From Euryarchaeota archaeon UBA549 (GTDB lineage: Archaea > Thermoplasmatota > Poseidoniia > Poseidoniales > Poseidoniaceae): DNA of 13,791 nucleotides. Position numbers and translations under genes: made by a program. Positions 9,501 through 13,791 of this stretch are shown piece by piece. The stretch spans positions 1 to 13,791 of the forward strand of contig DAGF01000082.1 in the NCBI GenBank assembly GCA_002495645.1. Direction: 5' to 3'. Below the pieces are notes generated by a model, which searched no databases, was not told the origin of the DNA, and saw only the letters and a list, made by a program, of their open reading frames with translations. Every line of letters starts with the position of its first letter. Position 1 is the stretch's first letter.

Positions 9501-9849
9501 GATGGGTGTTTTCTTCGTCCCATACGGCCATGGACACGCCATCACCGGAAGCGTGAGAGAGCGTGAGCAAGAGGGTTTGACCAGGCTCAAGCCAGACCGA
9601 ATACCAGTCGTGCTTGTCGTCCCACATGTCAACGGCGCCTCGCACCACATCGCCGGGGTAAACCTCCTGTCCAGAGGTGTTTGCGTTGTTCGGCTCAACC
9701 TCGTTGATGACTTCGACGCCCGCTGCTCCGGTAAACCACGTTGTTGAATCTTCATCCAGAGCGTGGGGGGTGAGCATGGGGTTCATGGCGGCGAACACGA
9801 GCAGGGCAACGATAGCAAAGCGCATAAAAACCCTAACAATTTGATGCAT
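6544..9849 (-). CDS. Membrane-anchored surface protein with PPC domain, thrombospondin type 3 repeats and P/Q-rich tail
   Basis: The 1101-residue protein begins with a signal peptide (hydrophobic core about 10-22). Residues about 49-170 resemble a pre-peptidase C-terminal (PPC) domain, starting NEVEPNNAN. Residues 323-482 hold Asp-rich thrombospondin type 3 calcium-binding repeats: 323-350 and 413-440 are near copies (each has CPNT and ends GC), and 367-400 is a divergent middle unit. They are separated by Gly/Ser linkers, the longest at about 446-473. A long beta-rich Ig-like ectodomain follows. The membrane helix is at 962-983, with RGR just after it placing the C-terminus inside. The tail has PVAQQ repeats, a proline-rich linker and a compact end (1062-1101) finishing DGSFNRLG. 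ATG 9849 and the in-frame ATG 9825 both give good signal peptides; neither has a clear ribosome site. The stop is 18 bases from the convergent helicase stop. An adhesive, calcium-stiffened surface role is inferred. Confidence 0.9.
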   Translation of the reverse strand: MHQIVRVFMRFAIVALLVFAAMNPMLTPHALDEDSTTWFTGAAGVEVINEVEPNNANTSGQEVYPGDVVRGAVDMWDDKHDWYSVWLEPGQTLLLTLSHASGDGVSMAVWDEENTHHATSNPGKTRDTIFLDEEKTEVGGVYSVAVNATMTEAGGGAYVLEIDAGYEVQWYAPTAGWYVAADTYDAKGNIMYTSTLSSFQFANAASTDTQSAPVWTNGDYWNFSISMPSMMGVTYDEYHQMTVTGVDTVSGKECYRVDIAGKATLEMSLMGMTTKTVDEETGEACFAKDTLSLVHENLTHTSSMEMSGFGANSDTSGRECAEDQDCDGVDDFFDDCPNTAPGAEVDAWGCSDEQNSGGGSGGGGSDDADGDGIPDSNDACPNEASTSENDADGDGCPDDNGGGGNGGGSGTADADSDGVNDDEDNCPNTPAGESVDFFGCSDSQNGGGGNGGGSGGGGSGGGGDGGMGGGGSGNGGTIADGCIPMGADQSTTMKMDLTYANGMNELNFPLTEGKVWSEAAEGSGTLSMQVVMGGCTMLDITFTDSGALPLNYRHLGTQSFDVNGNQVTANGIQSFAGREGNNDWATPDFTILPSVPDNVAKYGLPFAAWVNVVGFNEFNSTVDISATVNAQNAPLTYDNQQLTIDDLGAVVVDTTNLTSGEYELTITGTHDGRDRSVTVPFTVDNTPDFEIQTMDPWIVLPGGVPWVVPTPIFIEPVNGFGADVSLSVVVPDGVTAELDFGQGKAPFMAVLTLTLADNLTEGDYTVVISGTAGETIRSDEITFSITSLPEFSLDIDNREQLIEEGEMAISGAIDAHNGLDLSMGGMLDIIVEPYNQALIDSAVITWGDIDANGDLTFSVTFDIDEDIPLHEYTIQLNVVSLDGGIAHSASVAFVTESSTLDGTAVAAEGDVVVSGDTSQHDGKDTAVEDVGGETNDDSNGGNNEGGETNDDEESDSQSSNTMLIAGSAIGVLGVAIGVGVVVLRGRGGGENKDFSQQMWTEGAAQPMAQPGMGMQATQPMMQQPVAQQPVAQQPVQPVMTAPAPPQAATAPPPPAQPTTVADYTGLPPGGQYDTSTGQTIYVQTDGVRWQMMPDGSFNRLG
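6748..6777 (-). repeat. Two tandem 15-bp units encoding VAQQP
   Basis: GGGTTGTTGTGCCAC occurs twice back to back (6748-6762 and 6763-6777), with a decayed third copy starting at 6778. The repeat is in frame within the cytoplasmic tail of the surface protein and encodes PVAQQ units. Identical DNA suggests recent slippage or duplication, so copy number may vary between strains. Confidence 0.9.
8431..8514 (-). repeat. Low-complexity Gly/Ser linker-coding DNA
   Basis: This stretch consists of GCC/ACC-type codon repeats (read on the + strand) encoding about 28 residues that are nearly all glycine with a few serines. Shorter relatives lie at about 8625-8655 and 8757-8784. Together they separate the thrombospondin type 3 units of the surface protein. 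Such DNA tends to expand and contract and can be misassembled. Confidence 0.85.
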
Positions 9850-9908
9850 ATCAACAAACCGTCACAATGCTGTTACTTGACGCCATGATGCGAATTCAGA
9901 ACGCTGAC

Positions 9909-10292
9909 CTAGCGCTCGCCGTTGAAGGCAGGGGCGTATTTCTTGAGAAAGGCCATGACCTCAGCCGGGAAATTATCAGAGACGCGGACCACATCATTGG
10001 GGTCGTAGGACCAGACGATTTCCATGTCGTCCTTGTGGAGTCTCCACTCGGTTCGTTGGGCGTCAAGCGCTGTTTCTTCGTCTTCTTCGGACGGGGCTTC
10101 AGCACCCGGCTCGTCGGTCAAGTAGGCGAGGTAGGCGTCGATGAGAGATTGGACGTCTGGGTCCTCAGAATCCCATTGGGGAAGCGCCTCAAAATTCCAA
10201 TCCTGTTCATCCACAAGTCGTTCAATGGCTTCGCCAAAAAAATAGTGGTAATCGTCTGCATGTGCTTCGTTGATGTCGATGAATCCGGCCAT
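9909..10292 (-). CDS. Hypothetical acidic 127-residue protein
   Basis: I do not recognise the family. The protein has no signal peptide, membrane helix or cysteine cluster, so it is probably cytosolic. An N-terminal part with aromatic clusters (DYHYFF, WNFEALPQW) leads into a strongly acidic linker around residues 83-95 (EAPSEEDEE). The C-terminal part contains WRLHKDD, VWSYDPND and AEVMAFLKKY, which looks like a small alpha/beta fold. It lies upstream of the giant surface protein on the same strand, 59 bases before that gene's ATG, so the two could share a transcript. The GAAGGT directly against the ATG is too close to serve as a normal ribosome site. Only a weak TATA-like TCAAATAG (minus strand, about 10311-10319) lies upstream. 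The coding call rests on length, a clean start and composition. Confidence 0.65.
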   Translation of the reverse strand: MAGFIDINEAHADDYHYFFGEAIERLVDEQDWNFEALPQWDSEDPDVQSLIDAYLAYLTDEPGAEAPSEEDEETALDAQRTEWRLHKDDMEIVWSYDPNDVVRVSDNFPAEVMAFLKKYAPAFNGER

Positions 10293-10397
10293 ACCTTCAA
10301 CGGTTCTCGACTCTATTTGAGGATGAGCGGTTCCTCGGGGCGAACAGAGCGAATATTAGCCGATAAATTTATATATGTGCACTATTATTAAGTAATT
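10293..10397. promoter_or_regulatory. Divergent intergenic region carrying promoters for both strands
   Basis: This 105-base gap separates the minus-strand acidic protein from the plus-strand SprT-like gene, which diverge. Its right half is AT-rich and holds the strong TATA box listed separately. The left half is G/C-richer and holds only a weak minus-strand TATA-like match near 10311-10319. No open reading frame or RNA gene was seen in it. Confidence 0.6.
10368..10375 (+). promoter_or_regulatory. Archaeal TATA box of the SprT-like protease gene
   Basis: TTTATATA is a near-perfect archaeal TATA box. Its centre lies about 26-27 bases before the GTG at 10398, exactly where transcription would start for a leaderless message. 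The preceding bases (CGATAAA) are purine-rich, as expected of a BRE. This spacing favours the GTG start over the ATG at 10434, which has no ribosome site. Confidence 0.75.
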
Positions 10398-10937
10398 GTG
10401 ATTTTCAAAAGAAAAACAAAACCCTGGCCAAAGATGGACAGTTGCGGTGATGTTCAGAACTTCATCGATACGATGTGCGATGCCTATGGCGTCCCACCCA
10501 TCAAGGTCATCGTGAAATCATCGTCGTGGGTGCAATGGTTTGCAGGAGACGGCGTCTCAGCCTGCGCTTTTTGGCCCAACGAGGGCGAAGAGGACGCCGG
10601 CTTTGGCAGGTACATCGTCTTCGACGGTCAAACGTGCAGAATTTCAGGGAAGGAAAGGTCCGTTCCCATCAAAGTGGATTCCGTCAAAGCGGTCGTTGAG
10701 AGGTTCCATACCGTCATTCACGAATTCATTCACCATTTCTTCCATCACCATTTCGGCATCAACACCGACGACCACGGCGCGTTGTTTAGGGCGATGGAGA
10801 AGAGCATCAACGCTCAGTACGGCATTTACTACATCTACGCCACGAACAGATACGCCACCATGTTCCATACCTTTTGGGGCAGGCCTTTCGGAAAGAGAAG
10901 GCCAACGCCTGAAGAAAGGGGGTGGAAAGAAAGGTGA
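10398..10937 (+). CDS. SprT/Spartan-like zinc metalloprotease domain protein
   Basis: The 179-residue protein carries a gluzincin-type site: HEFIH at 108-112 (H108 and H112 zinc ligands, E109 catalytic) and DDHGALF at 124-130, where H126 is the likely third ligand. It is followed by M133 and IN at 137-138. The pattern HExIH, then about 14 residues, HGxxF, M, IN closely matches the SprT domain of SPRTN, which cleaves proteins crosslinked to DNA. I recognise that family from the motif alone. The histidine-rich run between the two motifs (H113, H116-H118) is odd. SprT proteins usually carry a C-terminal zinc ribbon; this one ends in a basic tail (GKRRPTPEERGWKER), and the next gene, four bases on, encodes CxxC modules. 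There is no signal peptide, so it acts in the cytosol. The GTG start is chosen from the TATA spacing. Substrate and DNA binding are inferred. Confidence 0.8.
   Translation: MIFKRKTKPWPKMDSCGDVQNFIDTMCDAYGVPPIKVIVKSSSWVQWFAGDGVSACAFWPNEGEEDAGFGRYIVFDGQTCRISGKERSVPIKVDSVKAVVERFHTVIHEFIHHFFHHHFGINTDDHGALFRAMEKSINAQYGIYYIYATNRYATMFHTFWGRPFGKRRPTPEERGWKER
10931..10937 (+). promoter_or_regulatory. Ribosome binding site overlapping the upstream stop codon
   Basis: AAGGTGA contains the archaeal Shine-Dalgarno core GGTGA four bases before the ATG at 10942, and its TGA is the stop codon of the SprT-like gene. This fixes the start of the cysteine-rich gene and implies translational coupling of the two. 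Confidence 0.75.
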
Positions 10938-10941
10938 ACAC

Positions 10942-11292
10942 ATGAAGAATAACGAGAACGAAGAAGAATGGATTGAGATAACGGTGGAGTGCCCTGACTG
11001 CACCAGAGGAAGGGTGGCCCACTGGAAAAAAAGCAGAGAAGGCAAGCATCCTTGGAGGTACCACCTCCCCTGCGAGACGTGCAAAGGAAACTATGCGACC
11101 ACGAGATGGCAGCCAAAATTCTGTCAAATCGAGGGGTGCGAAGAGCCGGCCAGCCACAAGTGCTCCGGCGTTTTCTGCACGGCCAACGGTTGGGTGTGCA
11201 AAGAGCACTGGAAAGAGGAGAACATCGGCTATTCCGATGGGGGTTTTGTCTGCATCAACTGTTGGCATGAAGTCGGTTCGGGCGGTCATTGA
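10942..11292 (+). CDS. Cysteine-rich zinc-binding protein, coupled to the SprT-like protease
   Basis: This 116-residue protein has two apparent zinc modules. The first uses C17xxC20 and C44xxC47 (CPDC and CETCKG), a four-cysteine ribbon whose spacing resembles the zinc ribbon of SprT proteins or half of a DnaJ CxxCxG cluster. The second is C61, C66, C74, C79, C86xxH89, C104xxC107 and H109, a treble-clef or B-box-like pattern. The N-terminus is acidic (NENEEEW) and there is no membrane segment. The reading frame is open upstream to 10540, overlapping the protease gene. The strong GGTGA site at 10933-10937 and the shift to cysteine-rich composition after 10942 make ATG 10942 the true start. It most likely works with the protease, perhaps as a substrate or DNA adaptor, but this is inference from coupling. 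I recognise no named family. Confidence 0.75.
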   Translation: MKNNENEEEWIEITVECPDCTRGRVAHWKKSREGKHPWRYHLPCETCKGNYATTRWQPKFCQIEGCEEPASHKCSGVFCTANGWVCKEHWKEENIGYSDGGFVCINCWHEVGSGGH

Positions 11293-11364
11293 CCGCTACG
11301 TTCCTGGTGATTGAGGCCTGAGTGCATCAACAATCGCTATGTACGGTTGGATTCTAGCAGGCGT

Positions 11365-11835
11365 ATGATAGAACTCGATGTGATTTCATTTTCTTTGATT
11401 TTGATCATCATTGTGGGTTTGTTTTACCTGATGCTGAGGAAAATCATCGCCTTGCATCGAGAAGTTTCGAACCTGAACATCGAGATATCGGACCATGAGC
11501 GGCAGCTGGTTGAAGCAGCAAAAAAGGCGAGGGATGATTCAAAGAAACGCCAGCGAGCCATTCTCAAGGGAGATATTTCCGAGATCATTGCGCCGTGGGC
11601 GCTTGAAGGTGTGAACAGCGTGAAGGAACTACGATTCCTGGGCAGCCCCATCGATTTCATCGGCTTCAATGGCTTGGACGTTGAGGGCGAAATCAACATC
11701 AAGTTCATCGAGATAAAAACGGGCAAATCCCGATTGACGAAGGACGAGAAGCGAATCAAAGAAGCGGTGGAAGCGAAACGAGTTGAGTGGCAAACCATCG
11801 AAATCAAGTCCCTTCCTGAAGCCGTTGTCAAGTGA
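11365..11835 (+). CDS. Membrane-anchored PD-(D/E)XK nuclease related to archaeal Holliday junction resolvase
   Basis: The 156-residue protein starts with a membrane helix (about 6-24, SFSLILIIIVGLFYL), then an alpha-helical, probably coiled-coil stretch (27-66), then a nuclease domain. The domain begins KGDISE, with likely active-site residues E73, D97 (in SPIDF) and E116-x-K118 (in FIEIKTGKS), followed by a helix KDEKRIKEAVEAK. This matches the Endonuc_Holl family (COG4741, predicted endonucleases distantly related to Hjc). Arg/Lys directly after the helix and an acidic N-terminus put the nuclease domain in the cytoplasm. The frame extends to a TTG at 11311, but that would add charged residues before the membrane helix, so ATG 11365 is preferred. 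It lies 72 bases after the zinc protein on the same strand and may share its transcript. The real substrate is unknown. Confidence 0.85.
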   Translation: MIELDVISFSLILIIIVGLFYLMLRKIIALHREVSNLNIEISDHERQLVEAAKKARDDSKKRQRAILKGDISEIIAPWALEGVNSVKELRFLGSPIDFIGFNGLDVEGEINIKFIEIKTGKSRLTKDEKRIKEAVEAKRVEWQTIEIKSLPEAVVK

Positions 11836-11920
11836 GTCGTACACGTGGGGTTCCCTCGTGCATGCGGGCAAACACGACGCTACCCTCGTTGCTGTATGCG
11901 GCTACAACGGGGGCCCTAGT

Positions 11921-11940
11921 ATATCCTGAATTCAATATCC
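11921..11940. promoter_or_regulatory. Possible operator: palindrome between direct repeats
   Basis: ATATCC, then the perfect palindrome TGAATTCA, then ATATCC again, lies about 40 bases upstream of the TATA box at 11980. A symmetric element at this distance could bind a regulator. Short AT-rich palindromes also arise by chance, so the role is unproven. Confidence 0.3.
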
Positions 11941-11979
11941 ACACTACTTTGCAACCAGTCTCGATCATCGTCGTTGTAA

Positions 11980-11987
11980 TTTATAAA
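11980..11987 (+). promoter_or_regulatory. Archaeal TATA box of the 89-residue orphan
   Basis: TTTATAAA is centred about 25-26 bases before the ATG at 12009, the spacing of a leaderless archaeal transcript. It is the main reason for starting the next gene at 12009. Confidence 0.7.
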
Positions 11988-12008
11988 ACAAGAATACTTA
12001 GCAACATT

Positions 12009-12278
12009 ATGTCTAAAGCCATTTCAAAGGAGTTGCCCGCAGTAAAATCATGGGTCGCAAAACTTTCCCAGAGCAGTAAAGATATGCCCAGAATGCTACT
12101 AGAAGATATCATTTCTTTGATCGAATTCCACCTTGGAATTACCGAATATGTTGACGATGGTAGCGACTATCACCCCAACCCGCGTTATGCAGTCTGCTGG
12201 CTTTGGCCCCTTCTTTGCATCGAGATTAAAAAAATTGTAGAAGATTCCAGTGATAATTACCAACCGCCTTGGTGGTGA
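12009..12278 (+). CDS. Orphan 89-residue hypothetical protein
   Basis: I do not recognise this protein. It starts MSKAISKELPAVKSW and contains an amphipathic helical part (about 10-42), a polar Asp/Tyr/Pro turn (DDGSDYHPNPRY, 49-60), a hydrophobic Trp/Cys-rich stretch (AVCWLWPLLCIEI, 61-73) and a C-terminus ending PPWW. The hydrophobic stretch is too short for a sure membrane helix and may form the core of a small fold. An upstream extension of the frame to 11832 is open, but the TATA box at 11980-11987 lies inside it, so ATG 12009 is taken as the start. Base composition is visibly richer in A/T than the helicase and surface genes, consistent with recent acquisition or a non-conserved gene. 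It seems to be a separate transcription unit. Confidence 0.55.
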   Translation: MSKAISKELPAVKSWVAKLSQSSKDMPRMLLEDIISLIEFHLGITEYVDDGSDYHPNPRYAVCWLWPLLCIEIKKIVEDSSDNYQPPWW

Positions 12279-12300
12279 ATTACCATCCAGCCGATTTCCG

Positions 12301-12310
12301 TTTATTTTTA
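12301..12310 (+). terminator. T-rich candidate transcription terminator
   Basis: TTTATTTTTA lies 22 bases after the stop of the orphan gene. Archaeal RNA polymerase ends transcription at T-runs without needing a hairpin, and this is the clearest one in the window. It sits just before the promoter of the M28 peptidase, so it would insulate the two units. Confidence 0.45.
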
Positions 12311-12320
12311 GGACGCCCTA

Positions 12321-12328
12321 AATTTATC
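12321..12328 (+). promoter_or_regulatory. TATA-like box of the M28 peptidase gene
   Basis: AATTTATC is centred about 28 bases before the ATG at 12353, consistent with a leaderless or very short-leader transcript. It is a weaker match than the boxes at 10368 and 11980. Confidence 0.5.
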
Positions 12329-12352
12329 AAGTATAGCCCCTCGACCCAAAAC

Positions 12353-13791
12353 ATGGGCCAGTCGTCAGACCGAGTGCTTACTGTGGTTGGTGTTGTCTCC
12401 ACCATTGTTTTGCTATCGAGTTTAACCTATGAGTTCCTTCTTCATGATGAGGAAGAGGTGGCCTTTACAATCGATGATTCAGGAATGATGGAGGATGTAT
12501 CGAGCATCGCCTCGTTTGGACCGAGGGTTGCAGGTTCAATTGAAGAGTCGCTTGCTTCAGACTACATCAGTCAGCGTTTCACGGAAATCGGCTTGGAGAA
12601 TGTCAAAGTAGAGGAATTTCAAGTGACAGGAGCATGGTTTGTTGACGCTGAGCCAGAAGACCATCAAATTTTGATGCATGCACAATTGGAGCAGGGCGTG
12701 CAAAATGCCCCTGGGTTGCCGGATGGTTCCGCGGGCACGGGTCGGATTGCAATTGATGAAACGGGGGAATTGAATCACGTTGAGAGTTTCACTTTCATGG
12801 GATATTCGGGTTCAATTCACAAGCACGACAACATGCTCACCTTCATTGGAAATGGATCGGCTGAGAATTTTGACAATATTGGTGATATGACCGACCTTGC
12901 CGTGATGATTAACTATGACAATACCCGTAGTCTCGCTGAGATCTACAAAGATGCCATTGATAGAAATGCGGGCGTTGTCATGATCTACACAGAGGGCGTC
13001 GAGACACCTCCCTTTCGCTCCGTTACGGTGCAAGAAAACGGCGCTACAGTCCCATTCCCTGATGCCTATGGCGGTCAATACGCTGATGCATTGATTCCTT
13101 ACATCTACATCGCTGAAAGCGTTGCAACGAAGTTCCATGATTACATCGAACAAGCTGCAGGCGACCCCACATTGTATGCCTCTCTGGACGGATTCTGGGA
13201 AGGAAATAACGTTGGTATGAGAAGCGTGAAAGTGGTGACGGGGGAACTCCTGGGCCACGGGGATGGAGAGATATTGGTTGGCGCGCATCATGATTCAGTA
13301 TACATCAGTCCTGGCGCCGTAGACAACGCCGTCGGTGTGGCCCAACTTTTCGAGGTTGCCACTCAATTGAGTGAACTCAATCTTGAATCAACCGTCACCT
13401 TTGCCACATGGGGCGGTGAAGAGTTAGGGTTATTGGGGAGTCAAGCCTACATACAATCCTATACCGAGAAAGTTGACAACCTTGACCTGTACATCAACCT
13501 CGATTCAACGAATCTCAATCCCTCAATAGGACTTGGAACGCTCGGCATTGAAACCTCAGATCAAAATCTCGTCGAATCGATTTCCAAGATTCAACGCTCG
13601 GTGTTGGGAGATGAAGTTTGGGTGGATTACGAGACCAACGTTCTACTGAACGAATTTGGTGGAAACAGCGACCACCGCTCGTTTAACCAACACGGGACCA
13701 CAACCGTCGGGTTTTACGGGTGGGAATACGAACAGTACCATCGTCCAACCGACGTTCCGGATGTTGTTCACCAAGACGGATTAGCGTTGAC
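12353..13791 (+). CDS. Membrane-anchored M28-family zinc aminopeptidase (3' partial)
   Basis: The frame runs from ATG 12353 off the window end, giving 479 full codons. An N-terminal hydrophobic segment (about 8-25, RVLTVVGVVSTIVLL) acts as signal anchor or signal peptide, so the enzyme works outside the membrane. The catalytic domain shows the complete M28 set: H312 (GAHHDS, with D314), D324 (AVDNAVG), E356-E357 (TWGGEELGLLGS; catalytic base and ligand), D384 (NLDST) and H463 (YHRPTD). The spacing from H312 to D324 equals that of Streptomyces griseus aminopeptidase. Residues about 165-265, before the catalytic ligands, look like a PA-type substrate-access insert. It should remove N-terminal amino acids from peptides using two zinc ions. 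It follows a T-rich terminator and has its own TATA-like box, so it is probably expressed independently. Specificity cannot be told, and the C-terminus is missing. Confidence 0.9.
   Translation, partial: MGQSSDRVLTVVGVVSTIVLLSSLTYEFLLHDEEEVAFTIDDSGMMEDVSSIASFGPRVAGSIEESLASDYISQRFTEIGLENVKVEEFQVTGAWFVDAEPEDHQILMHAQLEQGVQNAPGLPDGSAGTGRIAIDETGELNHVESFTFMGYSGSIHKHDNMLTFIGNGSAENFDNIGDMTDLAVMINYDNTRSLAEIYKDAIDRNAGVVMIYTEGVETPPFRSVTVQENGATVPFPDAYGGQYADALIPYIYIAESVATKFHDYIEQAAGDPTLYASLDGFWEGNNVGMRSVKVVTGELLGHGDGEILVGAHHDSVYISPGAVDNAVGVAQLFEVATQLSELNLESTVTFATWGGEELGLLGSQAYIQSYTEKVDNLDLYINLDSTNLNPSIGLGTLGIETSDQNLVESISKIQRSVLGDEVWVDYETNVLLNEFGGNSDHRSFNQHGTTTVGFYGWEYEQYHRPTDVPDVVHQDGLAL

Larger units (their letters stand above)
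11836..12008. other. Intergenic region before the 89-residue orphan
   Basis: An open frame runs through this gap from a GTG at 11832, but it lacks coding character and is not called as a gene. It contains a palindrome flanked by direct repeats (11921-11940) and a TATA box (11980-11987). I tested it by eye for a tRNA on both strands and found no T-arm or acceptor stem. Confidence 0.6.

Noticed and set aside
11311..11364. TTG start for the nuclease gene
   Set aside because: It would put 18 polar, charged residues before the membrane helix. The ATG at 11365 gives a cleaner N-terminus, although no ribosome site marks either.
11870..11960. Possible tRNA in the intergenic gap
   Set aside because: GGGGGCCCTAG and TTCAAT segments look suggestive, but no T-loop consensus, anticodon stem or acceptor pairing can be formed on either strand.
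11832..12008. GTG start at 11832 extending the orphan protein to 148 residues
   Set aside because: A well-placed TATA box at 11980 lies inside that extension, and the extra residues lack coding character.
6547..12273. Shared 13-base word CAACCGCCTTGGT near 6547-6559 (- strand) and 12261-12273 (+ strand)
   Set aside because: Matches of this length are expected by chance in a window of this size, and the two lie in different reading frames.
12812..13291. 159-codon open frame on the - strand
   Set aside because: It is antisense to the M28 peptidase, whose frame contains catalytic residues in the correct order and spacing.

Overview
The window looks like chromosomal DNA of an archaeon, most probably a marine planktonic euryarchaeon of the Marine Group II / Poseidoniales type. 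This placement is inferred from gene content. It rests on very large secreted, membrane-anchored proteins (PPC, thrombospondin type 3 and Ig-like modules), an Lhr-type helicase of archaeal build, a nuclease of the archaeal Holliday-junction-resolvase-related family, and TTTATATA-like TATA boxes about 26 bases ahead of start codons. No rRNA, tRNA, CRISPR array, insertion sequence or integrase was seen.

Layout. (1) 2-3418 (+) is the C-terminal part of a giant surface protein that began before the window. It has Ig-like modules, a CARDB-like domain, one membrane helix and a very acidic cytoplasmic tail. (2) 3499-6525 (+) is a complete Lhr-family superfamily 2 helicase. (3) 6544-9849 (-), convergent with the helicase and only 18 bases from it, is a second giant surface protein: signal peptide, PPC domain, calcium-binding thrombospondin type 3 repeats on glycine-rich linkers, a long beta-rich ectodomain, a membrane helix and a Pro/Gln-rich cytoplasmic tail. 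(4) 9909-10292 (-) is an unrecognised acidic 127-residue protein upstream of it on the same strand.

(5) From 10.4 to 12.3 kb lies a compact accessory-looking block on the + strand. It holds a SprT/Spartan-like zinc metalloprotease with a strong TATA box, a cysteine-rich zinc-binding protein four bases downstream, a membrane-anchored PD-(D/E)XK nuclease related to archaeal Holliday junction resolvases, and an 89-residue orphan with its own TATA box. (6) 12353 to the window end (+) is an M28-family zinc aminopeptidase with an N-terminal membrane anchor, cut by the window edge but with every metal ligand visible.

How the parts may work together. The surface proteins and the anchored M28 peptidase fit a cell that binds and degrades proteinaceous matter outside the membrane. 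The helicase and the 10.4-11.8 kb block point to DNA repair or genome maintenance. The most notable arrangement is the SprT-like protease, a zinc module encoded as a separate, probably translationally coupled protein, and a membrane-tethered nuclease. I propose this as a candidate DNA-protein crosslink or foreign-DNA processing set, but nothing in the sequence proves that the three act together.
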